NCBI GenBank assembly: GCA_035640475.1
Contig: DASQWC010000008.1
Span: 1 to 43,886 of the forward strand
Direction of reading: 5' to 3'
DNA: 43,886 nucleotides
Origin: DASQWC01 sp035640475
GTDB taxonomy: Bacteria > Actinomycetota > JAICYB01
The notes below the pieces were generated by a model. That model was not told the origin of the DNA, did no database searches, and worked only from the letters and a program-made list of their open reading frames with translations. Each line of letters opens with the position of its first letter. Position 1 is the first letter of the stretch. Positions 8,167 through 16,441 of the stretch are shown here, piece by piece. Position numbers and translations under genes: made by a program.

Positions 8167-8228
8167 GACTTCCCTCCCGATCTCGTCTGCATGTCGCGTA
8201 CCCGTCCCGCGTTGCTCGCAAAGACCGA

Positions 8229-8256
8229 TTGACATATACCTATATGGGTATATGAT
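8229..8256 (+). promoter_or_regulatory. Promoter with palindromic operator for the ArsR-AHSA1 unit
   Basis: A consensus -35 box TTGACA (8229-8234), a 16-base spacer and a -10 box TATGAT (8251-8256) precede the ATG at 8263. The spacer region holds the inverted repeat CATATACC-TATATG-GGTATATG (8233-8254), which has perfect 8-bp arms. A dimeric ArsR bound here would block RNA polymerase, so autorepression is the natural reading. The start codon falls at the expected transcription start, so the message is probably leaderless. Confidence 0.8.
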
Positions 8257-8262
8257 CTCCAC

Positions 8263-8706
8263 ATGGCGCGAGCAGCGACCACGTCGGACGCGTTCAACGC
8301 GGTGGCCGAGCCGCGGCGGCGGCAGATCCTGGACGCCCTCGTCGGGCGGGGCATCGCCGAAGCGCAGCGGAAGCGCGAGTGGGCCGTGAACGACCTCGTG
8401 ACGCTGCTCGGCCTGGCCCAGCCTCAGGTGTCCAAGCACCTGAAGGTACTTCGCGAAGTGGGCCTGGTCGACGTTCGAGCGGAAGGACGGCAGCGGATGT
8501 ACCGGCCGAACGGCCGGCGCCTCAAGCCGATCCACGACTGGGTCGAGAACTACCGCCGGCTATGGGAGGAGCGCTTCGAGGCGCTGGACGAATTGCTGGA
8601 CGAGCTGCAAGAGGACGAGCGCAGCTCGGCCTCTAACGCAGGGGTGTGGGGGCCGCAGGCCCCCGCAAAACAGAAAGGGGAAGGAGATGGCGGCAGTGAC
8701 GAGTAG
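8263..8706 (+). CDS. ArsR-family winged-helix repressor
   Basis: A 147-residue regulator with the short ArsR winged helix. It has FNAVAEPRRRQILDALVG, then the recognition helix LGLAQPQVSKHLKVLREVGL and the wing VRAEGRQRMYRPN. The metal-binding cysteine motif of classical ArsR/SmtB is absent, as usual for the subgroup paired with AHSA1 proteins, so the signal is probably not a metal. The last 25 residues (from about ASNAGVWG) look unconserved and run through a GC hairpin. The stop lies 20 bases inside the AHSA1 gene, giving overlapping translation. The ATG has no Shine-Dalgarno sequence and is placed for leaderless initiation. Confidence 0.92.
   Translation: MARAATTSDAFNAVAEPRRRQILDALVGRGIAEAQRKREWAVNDLVTLLGLAQPQVSKHLKVLREVGLVDVRAEGRQRMYRPNGRRLKPIHDWVENYRRLWEERFEALDELLDELQEDERSSASNAGVWGPQAPAKQKGEGDGGSDE
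8648..8664 (+). repeat. Perfect GC hairpin at the end of arsR, before the AHSA1 start
   Basis: GGGGGCC-GCA-GGCCCCC forms a 7-bp stem with a 3-base loop, ending 22 bases before the AHSA1 ATG. It could influence translation or processing between the two genes. There is no T tract, so it is not a typical terminator. Confidence 0.5.
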
Positions 8707-9199
8707 CCGATCGGCGGTGCTCACGCTCCCGACCGACACACAGATCCTCGTGACGCGCGAGTTCGCGGCGCCGAAGCACTTGGTCTTCAAGGCCTACACC
8801 ACACCCGAGCTGATCCGGCGCTGGTGGACGGCCAAGCGCGGCACGATGCGCGTGTGCGACGTCGACCTGCGCGTCGGCGGCGCGTGGCGCTTCGTGATGG
8901 ATGCCGATGACGGCCAAGTGGTCGCCTTCCACGGCACGTACACGGAGATCGTCGCCGACGAGCGGCTCGTGTCCACGGAGACGTTCGAGGGCGCGTTCCC
9001 ACCCGGACACGAGTACGTGCCGGACGACTACACCCTGAACACGCTGACGCTGACCGAGACCGACGGGCGCACGACAATGACGCTCCTGACGGAGACGAAG
9101 ACGAAGGAAGTGCGCGACATGATCATCCAGACCGGTATGGAGGACGGCCTCCAGGACGCGCTGGATCTTCTCGAGGAGACCGCAGTCTCGCTTCGATAA
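8687..9199 (+). CDS. AHSA1/SRPBCC family protein
   Basis: A 170-residue SRPBCC-fold protein of the AHSA1 group. It shows ILVTREFAAPKHLVFKAYTT, then PELIRRWWTAKRGT, the strand LRVGGAWRFVMDADDG and the closing C-terminal helix ending in GLQDALDLLEE. The fold makes a deep hydrophobic pocket for lipid-like ligands. ArsR plus AHSA1 is a recurrent actinobacterial pair, and the overlap with arsR supports co-expression. GGGGAAGGAG lies directly before ATG 8687; the GTG three codons later would have a more usual spacing, so the exact start is uncertain. The convergent monooxygenase gene ends 14 bases away. Confidence 0.9.
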   Translation: MAAVTSSRSAVLTLPTDTQILVTREFAAPKHLVFKAYTTPELIRRWWTAKRGTMRVCDVDLRVGGAWRFVMDADDGQVVAFHGTYTEIVADERLVSTETFEGAFPPGHEYVPDDYTLNTLTLTETDGRTTMTLLTETKTKEVRDMIIQTGMEDGLQDALDLLEETAVSLR

Positions 9200-9213
9200 C
9201 GGCTCCGACGCGT

Positions 9214-11040
9214 TCAGTCGCTCCGCTGTCTCGAATAGAGGCCGCGGAGCGATCCTTCTTCACGCCAGTCCTTGAGGATGTTGAAGAAGGCGATCGAGCC
9301 GCCTCCGTAGAAGCCGTTTTGGACGGCGAGCTCGGAGACCATACCCTCGTTGTTGTAGTAGCCGGGCGTGCAGCTCTCGAGGAACTCCCGGCCGAAGCGG
9401 GCCATCGCGATCACGTTCTCGACCCACTCGTTCTCAGCTTCTTCGGTCACTTCCAGAGCTTCGATCCCGTTGTCCATTGCGTGACGGACGATGTGGGCGA
9501 TGTGCCGGGCTTGCTCGTCGAGCATGTGCGGGAAGTTCACGGTGAACCCGCTCTGTTGCGGGCCCATGATGTAGCAATTCGGGAACCCGTGGCTGTGCAG
9601 CCCGTGCATGGTGCGAACGCCGTCGGCCCACTTCTCCGTGAGCGTGATGCCGTTGCGGCCGTGGATCTCGAAACCCGACCGGCGCGTGTAGGCCGTCCCG
9701 ACCTCGAACCCGGTCGCGTAGACGATGCAATCGACCTCGTACTCGACGCCGTTTGCCACGATCCCCTTCTCCGTGATTCGCTCGACGCCTTTCCCGTCGG
9801 TGTCGACGAGCGTGACGTGGGGACGGTTGTAGGTCTGCAGATATTCGTCGTGAAAGCACGGACGCTTGCAGAACTGCCGGTAATACGGCTTGAGTGCCTC
9901 GGCCGTCGAAGCGTCCTCGATGATCGAGTCCACGCGCGCGCGAATCTGCTCCATCTTCTGGAAGTCGGCGGTCTCCATCGTTTTCATGAGGCTCGGCATG
10001 TCGACGGGAGCGTCGCCGTCACTTTGCCGGACCAGGATGAGCAGGTTGCGGATGATGTCGGTCCAGCCGTCGCTGACGAGGTCCTCCTCCTGGAACCCTC
10101 CCGAGACGAGGATGTTGAAGTTGTCCATCCGGTGCTTGTGCCAGCCCGGCCCGAGACTCGCCGCCCACTCCGGATCCGTCGGACGATTGGCGCGAACGTC
10201 GATCGATGAAGGCGTTCTCTGGAACACGTAGAGGTGCTCGGCCGCCTCAGCAAGGTGCGGTACGCACTGGACGGCGGTCGCACCGGTGCCGATGACCCCG
10301 ATGCGCTTGCCAGCCAGTCCCGTGAGGTTCCCGTTGGAGTCGCCGCCCGTGTAGCCGTAGTCCCACCGGCTCGTGTGGAACGAATGGCCCTTGTACGACT
10401 CGATGCCCTGGATCCCGGGCAACTTGGGTCGGTTCAGGGGGCCGGTCGGCATGCACACGAACCGCGCCTTGATTTCGTCGCCGCGGTTGGTCGAGACGAT
10501 CCATTGTGAAGTCTCGTCATCCCAGCGCAGCTCGGTGACCTCGGTCTGGAAACAGGCGTTGCGATAGAGGTCGTAGTGCTCGCCGATCGCGCGGCTGTGC
10601 TTCAGGATCTCGGGGGCATGCACGTACTTCTCGGTCGGCACGTAGTTCAGCTCTTCGAGCAACGGCATGTAGATGTAGGACTCGACGTCGCACATCGCGC
10701 CCGGATACCGGTTCCAGTACCAGGTGCCGCCGAAGTCGCCGCCCTTTTCGATGATTCGGATGCCCCCGACGCCGGCCTCGCGCAGGCGGGCCGCCGCGAG
10801 CAGTCCGCCGAAGCCGCCGCCGATGACGACGACGTCGATCTCGTCGACGATCGGGTCTCGTGAGAACCCCGGCTCGACGTAGGGGTCCTCGATGTAGTGA
10901 GCAAACTGATCTTTGATCTCGATGTACTGCTCGTTGCCCTCGGGACGGAGCCGCTTGTCCCGCTCCTCGCGGTACTTCGCGCGAAGGACTTCTGGGTCGA
11001 ATCCGAGATCGGTGGTTTCCGGCGGGCTTTCGATCGTCAT
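9214..11040 (-). CDS. Flavin-containing monooxygenase, Baeyer-Villiger type
   Basis: A 608-residue class B flavoprotein monooxygenase. It has the FAD dinucleotide motif GGGFGG at 74-79 and EKGGDFGGTWYWNRYPG near 99-114. The BVMO fingerprint YKGHSFHTSRWD lies at about 216-227 (the usual first Phe is Tyr). The NADPH motif GTGATA is at 251-256. Such enzymes insert oxygen next to a ketone using NADPH and O2. The length and N-terminal extension (LRAKYREERDKRLRP) resemble the approximately 600-residue group acting on large cyclic or long-chain ketones; the actual substrate is unknown. It lies 14 bases after the lipoprotein gene on the same strand, with GGGAGCG before its ATG. Confidence 0.92.
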   Translation of the reverse strand: MTIESPPETTDLGFDPEVLRAKYREERDKRLRPEGNEQYIEIKDQFAHYIEDPYVEPGFSRDPIVDEIDVVVIGGGFGGLLAAARLREAGVGGIRIIEKGGDFGGTWYWNRYPGAMCDVESYIYMPLLEELNYVPTEKYVHAPEILKHSRAIGEHYDLYRNACFQTEVTELRWDDETSQWIVSTNRGDEIKARFVCMPTGPLNRPKLPGIQGIESYKGHSFHTSRWDYGYTGGDSNGNLTGLAGKRIGVIGTGATAVQCVPHLAEAAEHLYVFQRTPSSIDVRANRPTDPEWAASLGPGWHKHRMDNFNILVSGGFQEEDLVSDGWTDIIRNLLILVRQSDGDAPVDMPSLMKTMETADFQKMEQIRARVDSIIEDASTAEALKPYYRQFCKRPCFHDEYLQTYNRPHVTLVDTDGKGVERITEKGIVANGVEYEVDCIVYATGFEVGTAYTRRSGFEIHGRNGITLTEKWADGVRTMHGLHSHGFPNCYIMGPQQSGFTVNFPHMLDEQARHIAHIVRHAMDNGIEALEVTEEAENEWVENVIAMARFGREFLESCTPGYYNNEGMVSELAVQNGFYGGGSIAFFNILKDWREEGSLRGLYSRQRSD

Positions 11041-11054
11041 CGTCCGGGCGCTCC

Positions 11055-12050
11055 CTAGATAGGCACCTTGACGATCGACGGGCCCTTCTTGTTCGTCACC
11101 ATCTCACCGAGCGCTCCGGAGAAGTTGGCGACGTACACGGCGTCCTCACCGATGACCACGCTCGCCGGGCCGTCGAGATTGTCGTTCGCGTCGGCCACCG
11201 TCGAGATGGTCTTTCCGTCGAAGGAGACCTTGAGGACGGAGTGAATCAGCGGCGCGGCGACGTAGATGTTGCCGTCGTCGTCCACGTCGATTCCGTCGAC
11301 GAGTGCAGCCTTGCCGCCGGGCGCAGCCGTGGCCAGGTCGGCAAAGACTGTTGCCGCGCCGGCCGATCCGTCCTCCGAGATCGGGATGGCGAGGATCTTC
11401 GCCGTTTCGGTCACTCCGACATAGACGGTGTCGCCCTGGACGTCGATGCCGTTGGCGCCGAGATTGAAGCCGAAGCCCGCCGCGCCGGTGCCGGCGAGCA
11501 GGCCGCCCTGTGCCCATATCGCCGCCCGACCATCCGGCGGAACGCGCCACACGGCGCCCTTCCCGTCCGGCCCCGTTGTGTCCGTTATATAGATCGTCTC
11601 GCCGTCGACGATCACCGAGTTGGGGAACGAGACCTTCTCGGTTCCGGGAACGCGGCTGGCCGCCCCCGACGCGGCATCGAAACGCCACACGCCGTTGGTT
11701 GCGGGGTTCTTTGATATGACGCAGCCGTAGACGTTGCCGTCATCGTCGGTTGTGAGGCCGATCAGGCCGAAGTCCATCGGCTGGAGCCCCTGGATCTTCC
11801 CGAAGTCCTTCGCCGTGTTCGTTCCGGCCGCGATGCGAACGAGGCGGCCTTGCAATGAGATGCTCGCGAACACGTTGCCATCGCCGTCGACGGCCACTCC
11901 CTCGGTAAATTCACCCGCCGCAAAGTTGAAAGCGACCAGCGTCGACGGCGCTTCGGGACTCGGGGTTGGACCGATCGCTTCCTCTGTTCCGCACGCTACC
12001 GTCAGAACGGTCAGGGACGCCGCAACAACAAGCAGAATACGGATGCGCAT
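11055..12050 (-). CDS. NHL/SMP-30-like beta-propeller lipoprotein
   Basis: A 331-residue secreted protein. The start MRIRILLVVAASLTVLTVAC is a lipoprotein-type signal with Cys at 20; the -3 residue is Thr, slightly off the usual lipobox. The mature part has repeated blades with DGDGNVFAS, DDDGNVYGC, DGETIYITD, QGDTVYVGV and DDDGNIYVA elements typical of SMP-30/gluconolactonase or NHL propellers. It could bind or hydrolyse a small extracellular molecule. A longer open frame exists upstream, but GGGGGTT before ATG 12050 and the signal peptide fix the start. It is followed closely by the BVMO gene and preceded by the ABC exporter genes, all on one strand. Confidence 0.85.
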   Translation of the reverse strand: MRIRILLVVAASLTVLTVACGTEEAIGPTPSPEAPSTLVAFNFAAGEFTEGVAVDGDGNVFASISLQGRLVRIAAGTNTAKDFGKIQGLQPMDFGLIGLTTDDDGNVYGCVISKNPATNGVWRFDAASGAASRVPGTEKVSFPNSVIVDGETIYITDTTGPDGKGAVWRVPPDGRAAIWAQGGLLAGTGAAGFGFNLGANGIDVQGDTVYVGVTETAKILAIPISEDGSAGAATVFADLATAAPGGKAALVDGIDVDDDGNIYVAAPLIHSVLKVSFDGKTISTVADANDNLDGPASVVIGEDAVYVANFSGALGEMVTNKKGPSIVKVPI

Positions 12051-12082
12051 GCCAACCCCCTGTTCGTTTGCCGTCGTCGAGA

Positions 12083-13837
12083 CTACATCTGCTCGCGCTG
12101 CCAGAGCCGTCGCATCAGCAGCGACGTCGAGAGAAGCTCGTCCAGGGAGCCGGTGTCGACCAGTCGTCCGGCGTCCATGAGAAGAACCTGATCCGCACGG
12201 CGGAGCGCGATCGGGCGGTGCGAGACGACGAGACACGTCACCTCTTTGCCGCGCGCGAACAGGCGCGACCAGAGCTCCGCCTCTGTATCCGTGTCGAGTG
12301 CCGACGAGAGGTCGTCGAACACGAGCAGCTCGGCGTCGCGGACGAACATCCGCGCCGCAGCCGCGCGCTGTATCTGTCCGCCCGACAACTTCACGCCGCG
12401 CGGCCCGACGAGCGTGTCCAGCCCGCGCTCGATCGCCGCGACGTCCGGCTCCAGAACGGCGCTATGGACGGCCGCGCACAGCGCCTCGTGGTCGTCCGGA
12501 CGGCCGAGCAGCAGGTTCTCGCGCAGCGTCTCACTGAAGAGGCGCGGCACCTGCGGTGTGTAGGCACTGCGCGGCGGGACGAAGAAGGCGGCCGGATCGC
12601 CGACGGTTTCGTCGTTCCATCGGATCTCTCCGGCGTCGCGGCGCACGAGCCCGAGTAACGCGCACAGGAGTGTGGTCTTGCCGGCCCCGATACGTCCCGT
12701 GATCACCGTGAAGGATCCGCGCTCGAGCACGAACGAGACGTCGGTTATGCCCCGGACGTCCTCGTCGTGGTCGTAGGTGAGGCCGCGCACCTCCAGGCGC
12801 TCGAATCGTGAGCGCTCGGGTAGCGGCGGAAGGTCGGGCAGCGGACCCTTCAGGTACACGGGTTGCGGCGCGACGAGTGCTTCCGGAGGATCGCTCGGTA
12901 GGAGCGCGTGCATCCGGTTCATCGAGACGTCCATGCGCTTGAAGTCGCCGAGCAAACGCCCGATCTCGGTCGGTAGATACATCAGCTGGTCGAGATAGAC
13001 GACGAACATCGCGAAGTCGCCGACCGTGAATGTGCCTTGCCGGATCCCACGGGCGCCGAGCAGCAGCACCAGTCCCGTCGCAACGTGGACGAGGTGGAAG
13101 TGGATCGAATCGATCATCTGGCCGAATGTGCTGTCGCGCACGGACATCTTGCGCCGCGTCTCCCCCATCGCTTCGAGCCGCGCCACGGCGTGGTTCGTGC
13201 CGCCGGCGACCTTGACGGCAAGCTGCGCGCCGATGAGCTCACCGAGGAACCCGGTCAACCGGGCCGTCGCCTTCCGCGATGCCGCGCGGTAGGCCATGAT
13301 GCGTTTCTCGAGAGCTCTTGCCACGAGGGAGCTCAGCAGGATCGGCACGAAAAGCACCAGCGTGAGCGTCGCGTCGATGCGCCACATCACGACGGCCGCA
13401 ACGACGGCGAACACGGCTCGACCGATCAGATCGGCAAACGAGTCGAGCGAGTCGGCCATGACGCGAGGGTCGTCGCGCATCAGGCTGATCGTTTCCCCGA
13501 CCGAAGCGCGCAGGCCGTGCCGGCCGTAGCCGCGCACGATACCGGCGAAGAAGTTCCGAGCCAGGAGCACCTGCGCCTTCTGCTGGACGGCATTCCACGG
13601 ATTGCGCAGCAGCGGATCGAGGAACAGCTCGCCGACTTGGATGCCCACGAATACGGCGATCGCCGTCCACGCATTCAGACCGGCCGACTCATTTGTGATC
13701 GCGTCGAAGAAGGCGCGCGTCGCAAGTCCCACCGGAATCGGGATGAGGCCGTGGATGAGCCCGGCGTGAAGCGCAAGGACGGCGAACAGCCCGGGGCTGA
13801 AGCGTACGAGCCGGAACAGAATGGTCGCCGGCCTCAC
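12083..13837 (-). CDS. ABC exporter subunit with degenerate catalytic residue
   Basis: A 584-residue half-transporter with a membrane domain to about residue 320 and then an ATPase domain. Walker A is GRIGAGKTT near 379, the signature is canonical LSGGQIQR near 484 and the H-loop is SHRPIAL near 538. Walker B reads LLVFDDLSSALD near 500, so the catalytic Glu is Asp. The start is GTG at 13837, overlapping the stop of the upstream partner by four bases. Together the two form a heterodimeric exporter in which the ATP site built on this subunit's Walker motifs is the impaired one. It is followed after 32 bases by the lipoprotein gene. Confidence 0.92.
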   Translation of the reverse strand: MRPATILFRLVRFSPGLFAVLALHAGLIHGLIPIPVGLATRAFFDAITNESAGLNAWTAIAVFVGIQVGELFLDPLLRNPWNAVQQKAQVLLARNFFAGIVRGYGRHGLRASVGETISLMRDDPRVMADSLDSFADLIGRAVFAVVAAVVMWRIDATLTLVLFVPILLSSLVARALEKRIMAYRAASRKATARLTGFLGELIGAQLAVKVAGGTNHAVARLEAMGETRRKMSVRDSTFGQMIDSIHFHLVHVATGLVLLLGARGIRQGTFTVGDFAMFVVYLDQLMYLPTEIGRLLGDFKRMDVSMNRMHALLPSDPPEALVAPQPVYLKGPLPDLPPLPERSRFERLEVRGLTYDHDEDVRGITDVSFVLERGSFTVITGRIGAGKTTLLCALLGLVRRDAGEIRWNDETVGDPAAFFVPPRSAYTPQVPRLFSETLRENLLLGRPDDHEALCAAVHSAVLEPDVAAIERGLDTLVGPRGVKLSGGQIQRAAAARMFVRDAELLVFDDLSSALDTDTEAELWSRLFARGKEVTCLVVSHRPIALRRADQVLLMDAGRLVDTGSLDELLSTSLLMRRLWQREQM

Positions 13838-15567
13838 GTCAGCACCTCTTCCATCCCCGCACGAAGCAATCGCGCAAAACGCGAGTCACGATCGGCCGCC
13901 AGTGCTTCTCGCGGGCCGAGCTCGGCGACGCGGCCGTCCTCGAGGACGAGGATCTTGTCGGCGCGCTGCACGGTCGCCAGGCGATGCGCGATAACGACGC
14001 CCGTCCGGCCGTCGAGCAGACGCGTCATCGCTTGCTCGAGCAATCTCTCTGTCGCCGGGTCGAGCCGGGACGACGCCTCGTCGAGCACGACGAGCCCCGG
14101 ATCCTTGAGAAACACACGCGCGAGCGCGACGAGCTGCGCCTCCCCTGCGGAGAGCCCGCGACCGTGGGAGCCGAGCTCCGTATCGAGCCCGCCCGGCAAC
14201 GCGCGCAACCACTCCGCGAGACCGAGCTCACCGAAGACATCGCGAAGCACGCCGTCCGGCACCGTCTCGTCGAACACCGTGACGTTGTCGCGCAGCGTGC
14301 CCTGGAAAAGCTGGACGTCCTGCGTGACGAGCGCAATCCGGTCGCGCAATTCGTCGAGGCGGGCGTCGCGGACGTCCGTCCCGCCGAGGCGAACAACTCC
14401 CGCAATCGGATCGTGCAGCCGGAAGAGCAGCCGTGAGATCGTCGTCTTGCCCGAGCCGGTCCGGCCGAGCATCCCGAGCACCTCGCCCGGCTCGAGCCGG
14501 AACGACACGCCGTGCAACACGGGTTCCTCCCCGTACGCGAACGACACCTCGTCCAGCTCGACGGACGGCGCACCTCGCGAGAGCGGCACACCGGCGCCGT
14601 CGCGTACGCGGGACTGGGTCGACAGCAGGTCGCGAACGCGCACGATGCCGCCCGTGGCTTGCTGAAAACTGTTCATCTGCCGTGAGATCCGGTCCAGGGG
14701 CAAGCGCAGCATGGTCGTGTAGCGAAAGACGAGATACACGGTCCCCAGCGTCATCGCACCGGAGCCGTGCAGCACCATGCTCAGAACCAGCGAGGCGCCG
14801 GTCCCAACGATGAAGAACAGCCCAATCGAGCTGTTGAACAGCGAAATCGCCATCGCGGCGTCGGCCGTGCGCTGATACCGATCGGCGAGCCGCTCGTGCA
14901 GGCGGCGCATTACGTACGAGTCGGCGCCGCTGGACTTGATGTCCGGAAGACCACCGAGCCGCTCCTCGACGTAACCGCTGAACTCCGCTGCGGACTGCCG
15001 GGCCCTGCGCGCGCGTACGCCGACGAATCCGCCGCCCTTCGTCATGTACACCAGCGCGCCGAGAGCAAACGCGGTCAGCAGGAGACCGATACGCCAGTCC
15101 TCCCGGAAGAGCAACAACAGCACGCCGACGAGAAACAGCGCATTGCCGACGATCTGAAGGACGAAGCGCGAGAAGAAGCCGGCGATCGCGCCGACATCAC
15201 CGTCGATTCGCTCGATCAGCTCTCCCGCACCGTGCTCGCTGTGAAACGAGCCGTCCAGCATGAGCACGTGCCGCGTGAGATCGGCCCGCAGCGCGTTCGT
15301 CGTCCGCCAGCCGAGGTCGTCGGCCACATAGCTCTCGGCAACGGCCGCCGCCTGTGTAACAACAGCCACAACCAGGAACACAACGGCGATCCGGATGAGC
15401 CGATCGAACGACACTCCGGCCTGCGCCTGGTCGATGAACGTCCGAGCGATCTGCGGGTTTGCGAGCTGTGCCCCGATCCAGGTGAGCAGCAGCCCGCCGA
15501 GCAGAACGGCGCGCGGCCATTGCGGCAGCAGGTACTTCGAAAGCAACGCACGGTCGAGCCTTGACAT
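13834..15567 (-). CDS. ABC exporter subunit with degenerate signature motif
   Basis: A 577-residue half-transporter. The membrane domain includes the hydrophobic segments AVLLGGLLLTWIGAQLA and RIAVVFLVVAVVTQAAAVA. The ATPase domain has Walker A GRTGSGKTT near 368, Walker B LVVLDEAS near 490 with the catalytic Glu, and the H-loop AHRLAT near 526. Its signature is LSAGEAQ rather than LSGGQ, near 471. It complements the partner at 12083, whose signature is canonical but whose Walker B Glu is replaced. AAGGAG lies 8-9 bases before ATG 15567. It is divergent from the CPT-like kinase gene. The substrate is unknown; multidrug export is plausible. Confidence 0.92.
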   Translation of the reverse strand: MSRLDRALLSKYLLPQWPRAVLLGGLLLTWIGAQLANPQIARTFIDQAQAGVSFDRLIRIAVVFLVVAVVTQAAAVAESYVADDLGWRTTNALRADLTRHVLMLDGSFHSEHGAGELIERIDGDVGAIAGFFSRFVLQIVGNALFLVGVLLLLFREDWRIGLLLTAFALGALVYMTKGGGFVGVRARRARQSAAEFSGYVEERLGGLPDIKSSGADSYVMRRLHERLADRYQRTADAAMAISLFNSSIGLFFIVGTGASLVLSMVLHGSGAMTLGTVYLVFRYTTMLRLPLDRISRQMNSFQQATGGIVRVRDLLSTQSRVRDGAGVPLSRGAPSVELDEVSFAYGEEPVLHGVSFRLEPGEVLGMLGRTGSGKTTISRLLFRLHDPIAGVVRLGGTDVRDARLDELRDRIALVTQDVQLFQGTLRDNVTVFDETVPDGVLRDVFGELGLAEWLRALPGGLDTELGSHGRGLSAGEAQLVALARVFLKDPGLVVLDEASSRLDPATERLLEQAMTRLLDGRTGVVIAHRLATVQRADKILVLEDGRVAELGPREALAADRDSRFARLLRAGMEEVLT

Positions 15568-15775
15568 GAATAGCGCTCCTTGAGCAGCACGAAATACGGA
15601 TAAGTACAGGAGTGCTGCCGGCCCGCGTGCGGAGGCTCTAGAGTGCAGACGCCGAAACGGGGGCCCGGCCGGAGCGCATAGTCATGTCAGACCTCCCGTT
15701 GTCGACGTACACGAATAGCTTAGCAGTGCACCTGCATCTTCCCGCAAGCCATGTGTCGGCTCCATAATCTCGCGC
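15568..15775. other. Divergent intergenic region between ABC exporter and CPT-like kinase
   Basis: The 208 bases contain no coding frame I can support. They hold the exporter's Shine-Dalgarno sequence, an 8-bp palindrome CTCTAGAG at 15636-15643 and a GC-rich stretch around 15658-15675. Promoters for both genes must lie here, but I cannot place the minus-strand one. Confidence 0.5.
15763..15768 (+). promoter_or_regulatory. Putative -10 box for the CPT-like kinase gene
   Basis: CATAAT is followed by seven bases and then GTG at 15776, with no Shine-Dalgarno sequence. It matches the leaderless layout apart from the first base. TAATCT, two bases further on, is an alternative with a five-base gap. 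Confidence 0.3.
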
Positions 15776-16441
15776 GTGTCGCTTCGCGGCGTCCCTCAGA
15801 TCGGCCAGATCGTGATCCTCAATGGACCGTCACGATCGGGCAAGACCAGCATCGCCGGTGCGCTGCAAGCTGATCTCTCCGTGCCGTGGATGAACATCGG
15901 CATGGACGGCCACATCGCGGCGACACCGCCTGCGTATCGTCCCGGCGTCGGCTTGCGGCCGCAGCGAGTCGACATGCCCATCCAGGCGCCGGGCCGGGTC
16001 ACGCTCGCCGTGCTCGAAGACTTGGTTCCGACACTTTACGCAGCCTTGTACGAGTCGGTCGCCGCTCACGCACGGCTCGGCCTCAACGTCGTTTGCGACG
16101 TCTACCACCACGACTTCTACTCCAGACCGCGCGGCATCCTCGCGGACTGTTCGCGCCGCCTGATCGGATTGCCGGTGCTGTTCGTCGGAGTGCTCTGTCC
16201 CGACGACGAGATCTGGAGGCGACGAGAAGCAACGTGGGGTCAGGTTCGAGATAACGCGGACGACGATTTGCTGGTCGCCGTCGAGCTCGGACAGCGCGCC
16301 GCGCGCGAGCACGGCTACGACCTCGCGCTCGATACGTCGGTTCAGTCGCCGGAGGAGTGCGCCGAGGCGGTGCGCAGACGTCTCACGAACGGCCCACCGG
16401 GCCGGGTCTTCGACGAACTGGCCTCCTCGGTCAAATCTTGA
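15776..16441 (+). CDS. Chloramphenicol-phosphotransferase-like P-loop kinase
   Basis: A 221-residue P-loop protein of the chloramphenicol 3-O-phosphotransferase family (PF07931). The Walker A is GPSRSGKTS at 17-25, followed by WMNIGMDGH, where Asp44 sits at the position of the family's catalytic Asp. Further on are VVCDVYHHD and VLCPDDEIWRRREATW. In Streptomyces venezuelae this fold phosphorylates chloramphenicol, but most homologues are untested, so resistance is not proven. The GTG start has no Shine-Dalgarno sequence. It is divergent from a drug-type ABC exporter, and its end overlaps the convergent MBL gene by 11 bases. Confidence 0.85.
   Translation: MSLRGVPQIGQIVILNGPSRSGKTSIAGALQADLSVPWMNIGMDGHIAATPPAYRPGVGLRPQRVDMPIQAPGRVTLAVLEDLVPTLYAALYESVAAHARLGLNVVCDVYHHDFYSRPRGILADCSRRLIGLPVLFVGVLCPDDEIWRRREATWGQVRDNADDDLLVAVELGQRAAREHGYDLALDTSVQSPEECAEAVRRRLTNGPPGRVFDELASSVKS

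Noticed and set aside
8235..8254. Short TA-rich repeat considered as an attachment site or IS end
   Set aside because: It is a symmetric operator inside a promoter, with no second copy or mobile gene nearby.
9319..10209. Plus-strand open frame of about 296 codons
   Set aside because: Antisense to the BVMO gene; no domain or ribosome site.
12051..12236. Upstream extension of the propeller lipoprotein
   Set aside because: It overlaps the end of the ABC gene on the same strand, and the lipoprotein signal starts at ATG 12050.
13037..14665. Long plus-strand open frame of about 540 codons
   Set aside because: Antisense to both ABC exporter genes; composition is Arg/Ser/Pro-rich with no domain.
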